From positions 54,597 through 118,596 of the forward strand of contig CAJXUY010000014.1 in assembly GCA_913060665.1 (NCBI GenBank): a stretch of DNA of 64,000 bases, written 5' to 3'. Of this stretch, positions 29,162 to 38,134 are shown one piece after another; position 1 is the stretch's first letter, and the number at the start of each line of letters is the position of its first letter. The stretch is from an uncultured Oleiphilaceae bacterium (GTDB taxonomy: Bacteria; Pseudomonadota; Gammaproteobacteria; Pseudomonadales; Oleiphilaceae). The position numbers and the translations under genes were made by a program. Below the pieces are notes generated by a model that worked only from the letters and a program-made list of their open reading frames with translations, was not told the DNA's origin and ran no database searches.

Positions 29162-30406
29162 ATGAGTTCGTTAAGTGAAAATATGATTAGCGCAGAGTTT
29201 AGTAGTCGTGCTTCTCACGCAGATAAGCTTGAGCATGGCGAATTCTTATTCAATGGTTTTACTGAGTTATTTAATAACCACTCGTCATTGGGCAAGATAC
29301 ATCAAGCGGTAGGCAGTGACCAAAAACTCAGAATACTCTGCTACCAATTGTCTGAATACCCTATATTAATAGACGCTGTTAAAGCTGCAGCTAATCAACG
29401 ACAAGATTTCTTGGAGCGGGCGTTATGTTGTAGTTGGCTTTGCTTTTTAATTGCGGTGCAGTTGAAATTCTCCGTTGGCGCGACTAAAGAAGTGTTCATT
29501 GCAGGGTTAGTTCACGATATTGCCACGTCTGGCAGTGATCATCTTGCAGAACTATCGCCTATTTTTTCAGGTGATGCAGCTTCACTGAGCGATCATCATA
29601 ATGAAGCTGCACATTTGGTCACTACAGGCCGATTTTTGGATTCAGTACCCAGGTTGCCAGATGGGATTAAGTCTATTGTCCGTTCACACCACGAGCGATT
29701 TGACGGCACAGGCTTTCCTGATGGTAAAGTTGAACAGCAGCTATCGGTCGCTCAACAAATTCTAATCGTAACGAATGAGGTTATGGAGTTTTGCAGCAAA
29801 GACTTGGCCGCTCCCTTTAATATTACGTCTATAATGCCTATCCTAAAACTAAACGCTTCGGTCTATTTTAGGCCTGTTTATAGTGCGGTTATCACGGTCA
29901 TTAAGCCAAGTGATATTAAGTCTATTCAGTATCAACGACCCGTCATCAATGCCGTTCTAGATATGCAGAATCAGCTCATATTGCGTTGGCCCCACCTCTT
30001 AAAAGCCTCAGCAGAGTTGATGCTGCTAAATGGTAGCCCTGTAGTAATCACGTTAACACAGATAGCAAGAAGAGCATGGATGTTGGTAACCACTGCGGGC
30101 ATTTTATCCGAGGACCTTTCGCTTTGGCTGTCACAACAGGAAGAAGTTGAGAAAAATGATGATGTTGATAAAACTGATAAAGAGGGTTTAGAGCTTGAAA
30201 TACTGCACGAGCTAGAGGTGTTGTTGGGGGAATTGAACACTATGATTCTATCCTATCAACAGCACCTAGAAACATTGACCCAAGACTCAACGGTCGAGAT
30301 GACTGATTCAAAACGGTCACTACTGATAGATTTGTGTCACTCTCTAGGCGAACAGCAAGAAACGTTTGACCTAGATGAGTTTACTATTTTAAATATGTGC
30401 GATTAA
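29162..30406 (+). CDS. HD-GYP-like c-di-GMP phosphodiesterase domain protein, degenerate motif
   Basis: The central region (residues about 85-225) is an HD-GYP type domain: VHDIA at 117-121, HHNEAAH at 145-151, and HHERFDGTGFPDG at 176-188, the last being the GYP motif with F for Y. The usual HDIGK lysine is missing (HDIAT). Flanking regions of about 85 and 190 residues are not recognised; the C-terminus has a Glu/Leu-rich coil (EGLELEILHELEVLLGELN). It may degrade c-di-GMP or only bind it. The permease gene downstream begins 21 bp after its stop. Confidence 0.8.
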   Translation: MSSLSENMISAEFSSRASHADKLEHGEFLFNGFTELFNNHSSLGKIHQAVGSDQKLRILCYQLSEYPILIDAVKAAANQRQDFLERALCCSWLCFLIAVQLKFSVGATKEVFIAGLVHDIATSGSDHLAELSPIFSGDAASLSDHHNEAAHLVTTGRFLDSVPRLPDGIKSIVRSHHERFDGTGFPDGKVEQQLSVAQQILIVTNEVMEFCSKDLAAPFNITSIMPILKLNASVYFRPVYSAVITVIKPSDIKSIQYQRPVINAVLDMQNQLILRWPHLLKASAELMLLNGSPVVITLTQIARRAWMLVTTAGILSEDLSLWLSQQEEVEKNDDVDKTDKEGLELEILHELEVLLGELNTMILSYQQHLETLTQDSTVEMTDSKRSLLIDLCHSLGEQQETFDLDEFTILNMCD

Positions 30407-30427
30407 TTAACTAATAGCGTCGTTTTA

Positions 30428-31714
30428 ATGTTACCCAATCATTCTAATGGTAGAACCTTACCTGCTTTTACCGTTGTTTTACTCTCATCATTGTATTTCT
30501 CCCAGGGGTTGCCGTCTGGATTTTTAGCCCATGCTTTGCCTGCCTTGCTGAGAGAGTATGGTGTAGCCGTTGAGTATATTGGCTTATTAAAGTTGCTGGC
30601 CCTGCCATGGCTTTTAAAATTCCTTTGGGCGCCCTTTATAGATCGTACTGAAGTAGGGCGGCTGGGTGATCATCGTGGCTGGATACTGTTGATGCAGTCG
30701 CTGTTAGCATTGCTGTTGCTAACCCTTTCGTTTTTCACGCCTAATATGCTATTTGGCTCATTGATTATCTTCTTCTTTGGCGTGGTATTAATGATCAACA
30801 CCACCGCGGCTACCCAAGATATCGCAACAGATGGCTTAGCGGTGAAGTTATTGCCCGAAAAGTGGCGAGGCCTGGGCAATAGTATTCAGGTTTCTGGTTT
30901 TAAAACGGGGATGATTATCAGTGGAAGCCTGTTGCTGATTAGTGTCGATAAACTAGGATGGTCAATGTCGTTTCAGTTATTAGCGGCTAGCTTGATTGTA
31001 TTGTTGATTCCTTCATTTGTCTTTAAAGAAAGGGCGAACGTAGGGTCGTTTGTGACCCCCTTAAGCGGCGACGCGCCGGAGCAGAAAGCTAGCATTAAAA
31101 AGAGCTGGGGTAATGCTTATAAAGGTTTTTTTTCGCAGCAAGGTATAGTGTATTGGCTGGTCGTATTATTCACATATAAAATCGCTGACTCTTTAGGTTC
31201 GGGGATGATAAAACCTCTCCTGATTGATACTGGTTACACCTTAACCGATGTTGCCGAGTTAACATTTTGGGCATCTATCAGCGGCTTGGTCGCAGCTGTT
31301 GTTGCAGGGTTCATTTATTATCGACTGGGTGCGAAGTGGTCGTTACTGCTTTTTGGGTTGTTACAGACATTAGGGATAGCGGCATACGGTTTGGTTGTAA
31401 CTGGGGATCTCAGTAATGAAACAGTAATGGCCATTGCATTATTTGAGCAAGCTGCCGACGGCATGTCTACAGTGGCATTATTCGCGCTTATGATGGGGCA
31501 GTGTAGAAAAGGCCATGAAGGCAGTGATTACACTGTTCAGGCATGCATTCAGGTGGTGATGTCTGGGGTGGTCGGAGCGTTAAGCGGGTTTATTGCTAAG
31601 TTTGCTGGCTATCAATCACTCTATTTACTCGCTGGCTTATTAGGGACTTTGACCCTAATCCCTGTTTATATCTATTTTACTCATCAAGCTCAGAGAGCCA
31701 ATACTCATGACTGA
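30428..31714 (+). CDS. AmpG/PAT-like MFS permease
   Basis: Twelve-helix major facilitator permease. The N-terminus ([26 protein letters not shown]) and [21 protein letters not shown] are characteristic of AmpG and acetyl-CoA transporter-like permeases. AmpG imports anhydro-muropeptides for cell-wall recycling, but many members of this family have other substrates, so the role stays open. Its stop overlaps the start of the YchJ-like gene by 8 bases; the three genes from 29162 to 32210 appear to be one transcription unit. Confidence 0.85.
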   Translation: MLPNHSNGRTLPAFTVVLLSSLYFSQGLPSGFLAHALPALLREYGVAVEYIGLLKLLALPWLLKFLWAPFIDRTEVGRLGDHRGWILLMQSLLALLLLTLSFFTPNMLFGSLIIFFFGVVLMINTTAATQDIATDGLAVKLLPEKWRGLGNSIQVSGFKTGMIISGSLLLISVDKLGWSMSFQLLAASLIVLLIPSFVFKERANVGSFVTPLSGDAPEQKASIKKSWGNAYKGFFSQQGIVYWLVVLFTYKIADSLGSGMIKPLLIDTGYTLTDVAELTFWASISGLVAAVVAGFIYYRLGAKWSLLLFGLLQTLGIAAYGLVVTGDLSNETVMAIALFEQAADGMSTVALFALMMGQCRKGHEGSDYTVQACIQVVMSGVVGALSGFIAKFAGYQSLYLLAGLLGTLTLIPVYIYFTHQAQRANTHD

Positions 31715-32210
31715 TAGCGACAACTGCCCTTGCGGCTATATTGTAAACGATAAGGTAGCGCTTTACTCAGAGTGTTGTGAGCCGTTTATTAGTGGGTTAT
31801 CGAAACCGATACATTGTGAGCAACTGATGCGATCTCGTTATACGGCTTATTCTTTGGCAAACGTTGATTACCTCATCGCTACTTGGCACCCTAGTAAGCA
31901 ACCTTCATTAAATAGACAGGATTTACTCCAATCGGCGAGTAATACAGAATGGATGCGCTTACAGGTTGTAAATAGCCATCAGCAAGGTGAAAGGGGTATT
32001 GTCGAATTTAATGCTTGGTTTAAGGATATTGACGGAGAGGGATTAAACCACCCGATAAACTGCTTGCATGAAACGTCCCGATTCGAAAAAATGGGAGATC
32101 AATGGTTTTATGTTGATGGTGACGTAGAGTCTTCAGGTGAGACAAAAGTAGGTAGGAATGATCCATGCCCTTGTGGCAGCGGCAAAAAGTATAAGAAATG
32201 TTGTAGTTAA
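31707..32210 (+). CDS. YchJ/UPF0225 protein with SEC-C metal-binding motif
   Basis: 167-residue cytoplasmic protein with a SEC-C-like Cys set at both ends ([21 protein letters not shown] and [17 protein letters not shown]) flanking an NTF2-like middle ([16 protein letters not shown]). This is the architecture of YchJ (UPF0225). The C-terminal zinc-binding motif is the one found at the end of SecA. The function of the family is unknown. It overlaps the permease gene, suggesting co-translation. Confidence 0.92.
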   Translation: MTDSDNCPCGYIVNDKVALYSECCEPFISGLSKPIHCEQLMRSRYTAYSLANVDYLIATWHPSKQPSLNRQDLLQSASNTEWMRLQVVNSHQQGERGIVEFNAWFKDIDGEGLNHPINCLHETSRFEKMGDQWFYVDGDVESSGETKVGRNDPCPCGSGKKYKKCCS

Positions 32211-32219
32211 TAACTTGAA

Positions 32220-32253
32220 AGGTGGTGAAATAAACGTTGTTATCTCACCACCT
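32220..32253. terminator. Hairpin between convergent genes
   Basis: Nine-base perfect stem AGGTGGTGA (32220-32228) / TCACCACCT (32245-32253) just after the YchJ stop and before the bluB stop. No long T run follows on either strand, so it may be a weak bidirectional terminator. Confidence 0.5.
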
Positions 32254-32263
32254 GATTGAGGCC

Positions 32264-33010
32264 TTACCAGGTCCCCGGGAAGTTTTTATCATCAATAACC
32301 TGCGATACCAGCGAGTCCTCGTCACTGTTTTTCTGCTCTCCCCACTGATCAAAAAATATTAAATCATCAAGTGCTGTTCTTTTTAACCAACCGGCGGTTT
32401 CTAATTCTGGTTTATCAAAAAAGTGGGAGACATACCCCACACAAAGATAGGCTATCGGCACAATATCAGGCGGGATAGCCAACGCCTCTTGCAATGCCTG
32501 TTGTTCTATTATGCTGACCCACCCCACCCCAAGGCCTTCTGCTCGTGCAGCTAACCAAAAATTTTGAACCGCACATACGCTGCTATAGAGGTCCATTTCC
32601 TTCATTGAGGTTCGCCCAATCACCACGGGGCCAGTACGTTGACGGTCACAGGTAATACAGATGTTAACCGGAGTCTCAAGAATGCCTTCTAGCTTTAATG
32701 AACGATAGGTTTTGCTTTTTTCAGACTCAAACATGTCTGCCGCTTTGTCATTCGCTTCAACAAATGCATGATGAACCTTTTGTTTGACCTCTTGAGATCT
32801 AACCACTACAAAATTCCAGGGTTGCATAAAGCCGACTGAAGGGGCATGGTGCGCTGCATATAACACGCGACTGAGCACATCGTCAGGTATTGGATCGGGT
32901 TTGAATTGCCCTCGCACATCGCGTCGATTAAAAATAGTCTTATAAAGGCCATCACGATCGACTTCGCTGAAAAATAAATCTTCTTGATGATGAGTGTCTT
33001 TCTTTTCCAT
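32264..33010 (-). CDS. bluB: 5,6-dimethylbenzimidazole synthase BluB
   Basis: Oxygen-dependent enzyme that cuts reduced FMN to 5,6-dimethylbenzimidazole, the lower ligand of cobalamin. Nitroreductase-like fold: IFNRRDVRGQFKPDPIPDDVL (FMN phosphate binding), HHAPSVGFMQPWNFV, then GLGVGWVSI. The ATG at 33010 is chosen because AAGGGGA lies just upstream and because the longer frame (to 33103) would start inside the riboswitch B12 box. No other cobalamin gene is near; the riboswitch upstream makes it repressed by B12. Confidence 0.93.
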   Translation of the reverse strand: MEKKDTHHQEDLFFSEVDRDGLYKTIFNRRDVRGQFKPDPIPDDVLSRVLYAAHHAPSVGFMQPWNFVVVRSQEVKQKVHHAFVEANDKAADMFESEKSKTYRSLKLEGILETPVNICITCDRQRTGPVVIGRTSMKEMDLYSSVCAVQNFWLAARAEGLGVGWVSIIEQQALQEALAIPPDIVPIAYLCVGYVSHFFDKPELETAGWLKRTALDDLIFFDQWGEQKNSDEDSLVSQVIDDKNFPGTW

Positions 33011-33055
33011 AGTATTCCCCTTATCAGAAAAGTGTGAGCACGCCTGTCCAAACGT

Positions 33056-33266
33056 CTCTATAGCTAATAGGCCGGTCTTCTGACTGAGGGTCTTTTTGTT
33101 CAACTACCTTCCCGGATGCTTTTAGCAAACCCAGTGGAGTTTTAAGCTTGAACAATCACCATTACAGCGTTGGGCACGTATCGGACTTACACCGATTTCC
33201 CGATTCTCCATTAATGACTGTTTGCTTATAAATATAATAAACAAGCAGCACGTGTAGGCACCTAAA
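33056..33266 (-). ncRNA. Cobalamin (B12) riboswitch upstream of bluB
   Basis: On the minus strand the conserved elements appear in order: GGTGCC entry stem, GGGAAATCGGTGTAAGTCCG, then CCCAACGCTGTAATGGTGA, the CCACTG loop, GGGAAGG, and the B12 box AGTCAGAAGACCGGCC (33070-33085). This is the classic gammaproteobacterial cobalamin riboswitch. It ends about 45 bases before the bluB start and is expected to shut off the gene when adenosylcobalamin is plentiful. Confidence 0.95.
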
Positions 33267-33415
33267 AGCGAGTAGGGCACTTTTGCAAAACTGCGTAAAC
33301 TTGTCAACGGGGTGATGGATGCTAATTAAATAACTTTTTGAAATGTACGAGATGAAATAAACATTGATTCAAGATAGAGTTGAATTATTCAGACAATAAA
33401 AAGAAAGGATCACCC

Positions 33416-34339
33416 ATGATTAAGTACCTTCGCACACCCGAAAAGTGCTTTGACCGCATTGTCGGTTATCCATTTCATCCACATTTAGTAAAGGTTGATG
33501 AGGGGCTAGAAGTCGATGGTAGTGCTTCACAAGGGTTGCAAATGCACTTTGTCGATGAGGGCCCACGTGATGCAGACCCGATACTGATGCTCCATGGTGA
33601 GCCAAGTTGGTCATACCTCTACCGTAATATGATCCCGATTTGTGCCGCCGCAGGGCACCGAGTCATCGCGCCAGATCTGATCGGGTTTGGTAAGTCAGAC
33701 AAACCCATCGACATCTCTGTATTTTCTTATCAGCAACATATGGATTGGATGCAGACGTTTATCGATAAACTAGACCTAACGAATATTACACTCGTTTGTC
33801 AGGATTGGGGCTCACTGATTGGCTTAAGGCTCGCGGCAGAAAACAAAGATCGATTTAAAGCGATTGTGGTAGGGAATGGCATGTTACCCACCGGTGACCA
33901 ACCCGTCCCGATGGCATTCCATGCGTGGAAAACCTTTGCGTTATATAGCCCTTGGTTTCCAATAAGCCGTATCGTAGAAAGCGGCACGTTTAAAAAATTA
34001 TCCGGCGCTGAGCGTAAAGCCTATGATGCGCCTTTTCCAACCAAAAAACATAAGGCAGCCACCCGCGCGTTTCCAAAACTAGTACCTGTTTCACCTTCAG
34101 ACCCTGCTACTGAAGCCAACCGAGCCGCATGGAAAGTGCTCGAACAGTGGAAAAAACCGTTTCTTACCACCTTTAGCAATGGAGACCCCATTACACGAGG
34201 GGGTGATAAGTACATGCGAGGCCGTATACCGGGGAGTAAAGACCAGAATCATCAAACACTATCGGGAGGGCATTTCCTGCAAGAAGATTCACCCCAACAA
34301 TTTGCAGCCGCGATTAATGGGTTGTTAGCGACCTGTTAA
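33416..34339 (+). CDS. Haloalkane dehalogenase (HLD-I type)
   Basis: Alpha/beta hydrolase that removes halide from haloalkanes. The pentad is visible: nucleophile Asp130 and halide-binding Trp131 in VCQDWGS, second halide-stabilising Glu62 in HGEPSWSYLYR (Glu as in subfamily I, not Asn), and catalytic His286 in SGGHFLQED. Spacing parallels DhlA. The ATG at 33416 is preferred because AAAGGA lies 8 bases before it; the longer frame from TTG at 33380 lacks an RBS. It stands alone, with no alkane or alcohol dehydrogenase gene adjacent. Confidence 0.9.
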   Translation: MIKYLRTPEKCFDRIVGYPFHPHLVKVDEGLEVDGSASQGLQMHFVDEGPRDADPILMLHGEPSWSYLYRNMIPICAAAGHRVIAPDLIGFGKSDKPIDISVFSYQQHMDWMQTFIDKLDLTNITLVCQDWGSLIGLRLAAENKDRFKAIVVGNGMLPTGDQPVPMAFHAWKTFALYSPWFPISRIVESGTFKKLSGAERKAYDAPFPTKKHKAATRAFPKLVPVSPSDPATEANRAAWKVLEQWKKPFLTTFSNGDPITRGGDKYMRGRIPGSKDQNHQTLSGGHFLQEDSPQQFAAAINGLLATC

Positions 34340-34441
34340 CCGTTTTTAACGCTGTTCTGTTAGAATACTATTCAGAATAGCGTTACCTATACTAATTCGG
34401 TAGCCCCTACAGATTCAATTTCCCGCTTAGGAGTTTCACTG

Positions 34442-35620
34442 TTGTCTCATCATGATGTCATTGTAATCGGTGCTGGCGCAGCCGGCCTTATGTGTGCAAT
34501 AACGGCGGGCAATAGAGGTCGTAATGTACTGGTGCTAGATCACGCTAACAAGGCGGGTAAAAAAATACTGATGTCGGGGGGCGGGCGTTGTAACTTTACC
34601 AATATGTACTCAGAACCCGAAAACTTCTTATCTCATAACCCTCATTTTTGTAAGTCTGCTTTAGCGCGATATACCCAATGGGATTTTATCGCTTTGGTTG
34701 AGAAGCATGGAATTCCCTATCACGAAAAAAAACTTGGTCAACTATTCTGCGACAACAAAGCCAGCGACATTTTGGGTATGCTGCTAAGTGAGTGTGACGA
34801 TGCAGGTGCCAAGGTCCGACTTGATACCACTATCGATAAGATAGAGAAAACGGAGCAAGGGTTTGCATTGAATGTGGCCAACGCCCTATTAACCTGTGAT
34901 TCGCTTGTTATAGCAACAGGTGCTCTGTCTATTCCTACTATGGGCGCGACGGGCTTTGGGTATGATGTTGCTCGTCAGTTTGGTCACTCTATACTAAGTA
35001 CCAGGGCAGGGCTGGTGCCGTTTGTCATCACCAATAAACTCAAGCCATTGTGTGAAGCGCTTTCTGGCAGTTCAGTTGATACCACTGTCAGCTGCAACGG
35101 CAAAGCCTTTCGAGAGAATATACTCTTTACCCACCGAGGCATTAGCGGCCCGGCTATCCTGCAAATATCATCTTTCTGGCGAGAAGGGGATGAAATAGAG
35201 GTCAACCTTCTACCCAGCAATGACGCACAGCGCTGGCTAACCGATGAGCAGATCGGACGGCCTAATACAGAGCTTCGCACCGTGTTATCAGATATTTTTA
35301 CAAAAAAAATGGCAACCCTGTTTTGTGAAAATTGGTTCGACTCAAAGCCTATAAAGCAATACACCCCCGCAGAACTAGAAACAATCGCAAAGCAGCTAAG
35401 TGAATGGAAAATTAAACCCTCAGGAACTGAAGGATATAGAACGGCTGAAGTAACCTTAGGCGGTGTTGATACGGATGAACTCTCTTCTAAAACGATGATG
35501 TCTAACAAGGTTGATGGGTTGTACTTCATTGGTGAAGTAGTTGATGTGACAGGTTGGTTGGGGGGCTTTAATTTCCAATGGTCATGGAGCTCTGGGCATG
35601 CCGCGGGGGAGAGTGTTTAG
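34442..35620 (+). CDS. BaiN/YhiN-type FAD flavoprotein (HI0933 family)
   Basis: Flavoprotein of 392 residues. FAD-binding motifs: VIGAGAAGLMCAITAGNRG at the start, and the family marker GKKILMSGGGRCNFTN. C-terminal GGVDTDELSSKTMMSNK and LYFIGEVVDVTGWLGGFNFQWSW complete the HI0933 signature. In gut bacteria BaiN reduces bile acids; in other bacteria the role is not known. It starts at TTG 34442 with AGGAG 8 bases upstream, so the unusual start is credible. Single-gene unit. Confidence 0.9.
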   Translation: MSHHDVIVIGAGAAGLMCAITAGNRGRNVLVLDHANKAGKKILMSGGGRCNFTNMYSEPENFLSHNPHFCKSALARYTQWDFIALVEKHGIPYHEKKLGQLFCDNKASDILGMLLSECDDAGAKVRLDTTIDKIEKTEQGFALNVANALLTCDSLVIATGALSIPTMGATGFGYDVARQFGHSILSTRAGLVPFVITNKLKPLCEALSGSSVDTTVSCNGKAFRENILFTHRGISGPAILQISSFWREGDEIEVNLLPSNDAQRWLTDEQIGRPNTELRTVLSDIFTKKMATLFCENWFDSKPIKQYTPAELETIAKQLSEWKIKPSGTEGYRTAEVTLGGVDTDELSSKTMMSNKVDGLYFIGEVVDVTGWLGGFNFQWSWSSGHAAGESV

Positions 35621-36287
35621 TAGATTGAAGGAATTAAAACGCAGGAAGTTTGAATTAAACGAAGACAATTGAACTGAAAACAGGAAACGAAATAACACTT
35701 TACTAACTGTATTTATTACATATTACAAGCTTCACGCTTGTCTTCGTTTTTAAAAGTTACGATTACAATTAGGCCTATTAATCTTTTAGCCTTGTTCATA
35801 ACGAGATAAACTACTGCGACTACGAGTCGCTGCAAACTAGCAGGCTTCAAATGGTAAGGTTTCCGGGGTATTGAAAGCTTACGTTTCAAACCAAACTTGA
35901 ATGGTAAAACCTGTCTACAGGCTGCGCTAGAGAAGAAGAGTGTTATTCAGAGGCAAAAGTGTCCGCGAAGCTGCCACTCAACAGCTATATGAAAATAAGG
36001 ACTATTCGGTCAAATTTTGCGTTTATTTGACTAGCGAAAAGAGCACAAAGCGCTAACCTTTGTCAGGTCTGTAAACGTGACAAATAGGCCTTGCTATTAT
36101 CAAAGAAAACGAATTTTCAGTGAGTAGTTTGAGCCTTCCACCGTTACCGCCTCCCTCATATAGTTACCAAAACGTTAAGCAGCGAAAATACCTTACAGTA
36201 CAGGCTCGATGTAAACAGACGCAATTCACTACTGAAGACTCGCTACACAGGTAATTCATAGGGAAATTCCTGTAGCGCAGGAATATA
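35621..36287. other. 667-bp intergenic region without ORF
   Basis: No protein-coding stretch was found on either strand. It holds a 12-base inverted repeat, AAACGAAGACAA (35657-35668) / TTGTCTTCGTTT (35738-35749), the right arm running into TTTTT, which may end the flavoprotein transcript. At 36266-36284 a 7-bp stem ATTCCTG/CAGGAAT with a 5-base loop sits against a TATAAT (36284-36289), the probable -10 of the Zur-controlled gene. The middle (35800-36250) is mixed sequence with no recognised RNA family. Confidence 0.5.
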
Positions 36288-36304
36288 ATGTTATGTTATA
36301 ACAT
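36288..36304 (+). promoter_or_regulatory. Zur-type operator upstream of the ZnuA-like gene
   Basis: ATGTTATGTTATAACAT: arms TGTTAT and ATAACA are perfect around a 3-base centre, matching 11 of 13 bases of the gammaproteobacterial Zur core GTTATAATATAAC. It overlaps the -10-like TATAAT at 36284-36289 and lies 70 bases before the start, as expected for a repressor site. Confidence 0.75.
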
Positions 36305-36373
36305 ACCTTATTAAGTTTCTACACATACCACGAATCTTTAAAACTAAATTGCCATCAACATTTGGAGAATCTC

Positions 36374-37813
36374 ATGCGAGATAAGCTATTGGCCTACACA
36401 CTGCTTGGTTTAGGAATTCCGCTCACATCAATAGCGAGCACAAGCAGCCCTAATGTCGCCGTAGATATTGCCCCTTTGCACTCTTTGGTCAGCCAAGTGA
36501 TGGAAGGAGCTGGTAAGCCGGAATTACTTATTCCTGCCGAAGCCTCCCCTCATGAATATACATTACGCCCTACACAAGCGCAGAGTTTGTCCAATGCAAA
36601 AATTGTATTTTGGATGGGCGAGGAGCTCTCGCCATGGTTGGAAAAAGCCATGGACAATGTGGCCGACTCTGCACAAAAAATTGAAATGCTAGCGCTGGAC
36701 AGCACGGTAAAGTATGAATTCCGTGAAGGTGCAACCTTTGAAGAGCATGCCCACGATGATGAGAACGAAGAAGAGCAATTTGATGACCATAAGGAGTATG
36801 AGTCCGGTTGGTTCGACGGGTTCTTGTCATGGTTCAGTCCTGACGATCATGAACATGATGGTGCTCATTCTTTTGAATGGGCGGGTGCTTTTAAGCTCTC
36901 AGCCGGAGAATATGTGTGGTCCTTTGCAAAGGTTGATGGCGATTACGCAGACCCCATGATGAAGATGGTAATGCTTGCAAGTAATTTAAGTGGAGAATCA
37001 GCCATTGAGGCGGAGGAAGAAACGGCCGAAGGGTTAGTAAAATCGTCGAACGCGATTAAGCTCGTTCATAGTGATGCAATGACACCAAACGCTAGTAGTG
37101 CCTACCAAGTCGTTTTTGATCCCAATAGAAATGTGACCGAATACCGCGTGCTTATCGAAGAAGAAGGGGTGTATACATTTTTTACCGAGCATATGCCCTT
37201 TGAATTTGAAGCCGATGAGCATTTTTTCAAAGATGCGGGTGGGCAAGATGTAGAACCCATTGCTCAAGAGCCAGAAGCGGGTCACCATCATCATGGGGGT
37301 ACCGACCCTCACGCTTGGCTTGACCCAGAAAATGCAAAAACATGGATCACCGAAATTAAAGAGGTGCTATCCAAAAATGATCCTCAAAACGCCAATCTGT
37401 ATGACCGTAATGCCAAACAGGCAATCGCTGAGCTGGACAGTCTCATTGAAACAACGCGTAGTAAAGTGAGCAGTCTCGGTGAGTTGAAGTTTATTGTATT
37501 TCACGATGCCTACCAGTATTTCGAGAAACGATTCGGCATATCAGCAGCAGGGTCAATCTCACTTGGTGATGCAGAAGACCCAAGCCCCGCAAGGATTGCA
37601 GAGATTCGAGATACTGTTAGAAAACTAGGTGTGAACTGTGTTTTCACTGAGCCTCAGTATAACCCTGGGTTGGTAGAAAACGTATTTGATGGATCGACCA
37701 TCTCGGCTATTGGCGTAATGGACCCCTTAGGAGCAAGTATTGAGGTAGGGAGTAAACACTATGCAGCGTTAATAGAAGGTATGGTAACTAGTTTAAGTCA
37801 GTGTAAAAAATAG
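36374..37813 (+). CDS. ZnuA-type zinc-binding protein with a large inserted domain
   Basis: Periplasmic zinc-binding lipocalin-like cluster A-I solute-binding protein. Signal peptide ends near SIAST. Zinc His ligands are expected in APLHSLV, SPHEYTL and DPHAWLDP, and in FHDAYQYF; Cys in GVNCVFTEP and the C-terminal QCKK match the ZnuA disulfide. At 479 residues it is about 170 longer than E. coli ZnuA. The extra part (residues about 115-300) carries acidic/His clusters (EEHAHDDENEEEQ, DDHEHDG, HHHHGG) and a beta-rich unit starting FEWAGAFKLSAGEYVWSF. The ATG at 36374 follows GGAG by 7 bases. No permease or ATPase follows. Confidence 0.88.
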   Translation: MRDKLLAYTLLGLGIPLTSIASTSSPNVAVDIAPLHSLVSQVMEGAGKPELLIPAEASPHEYTLRPTQAQSLSNAKIVFWMGEELSPWLEKAMDNVADSAQKIEMLALDSTVKYEFREGATFEEHAHDDENEEEQFDDHKEYESGWFDGFLSWFSPDDHEHDGAHSFEWAGAFKLSAGEYVWSFAKVDGDYADPMMKMVMLASNLSGESAIEAEEETAEGLVKSSNAIKLVHSDAMTPNASSAYQVVFDPNRNVTEYRVLIEEEGVYTFFTEHMPFEFEADEHFFKDAGGQDVEPIAQEPEAGHHHHGGTDPHAWLDPENAKTWITEIKEVLSKNDPQNANLYDRNAKQAIAELDSLIETTRSKVSSLGELKFIVFHDAYQYFEKRFGISAAGSISLGDAEDPSPARIAEIRDTVRKLGVNCVFTEPQYNPGLVENVFDGSTISAIGVMDPLGASIEVGSKHYAALIEGMVTSLSQCKK

Positions 37814-37936
37814 TAATGCTGTGTTAGAGGGCAGGCTTTTAGGGTGCTATCAGCCCGCGCCTTTAGCATAAAACTGATATTCGTCGCCTCACAAACCGGC
37901 GAGCTATTGTGACGAGACAAGTAAGAGGATGGTTAA

Positions 37937-38134
37937 ATGTCTAACAAAATTCCTGTTACTATACTCACCGGTTTCGTTGATAGTGGCAAGACTACGCTGC
38001 TCAATCGCATCTTGTCAGAGGAGCATGGTCTACGCATCGCTGTGATCGAAAACGAGTTGGGTGAAATTGGTATTGACCTAGATTTGGTCATTAATGCCGA
38101 TGAACCGGATAATACAAGAGCCTTTGCATTATGA
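37937..38134 (+). pseudogene. Truncated COG0523 (CobW-like) GTPase
   Basis: Only the first about 55 residues of a COG0523 metal-chaperone GTPase remain: [22 protein letters not shown] (P-loop, normally GFLGAGKT) and [13 protein letters not shown]. The frame ends '[12 protein letters not shown]' before the CxCC metal motif and the rest of the G domain. The stop overlaps the next start by 4 bases. A full family member has over 300 residues. The start of the island is therefore probably damaged. Confidence 0.85.

Noticed and set aside
33011..33103. N-terminal extension of BluB
   Set aside because: It would begin inside the B12 box and has no RBS, while ATG 33010 has a strong one.
33122..33307. 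A small protein gene on the minus strand
   Set aside because: The frame lies inside the cobalamin riboswitch, whose conserved blocks explain the sequence.
35800..36250. tmRNA, 6S RNA or RNase P RNA
   Set aside because: The long ORF-free stretch lacks the conserved ends and core motifs of each (no GGGGCTG...CCACCA tmRNA frame, no RNase P GAGGAAAGTCC).
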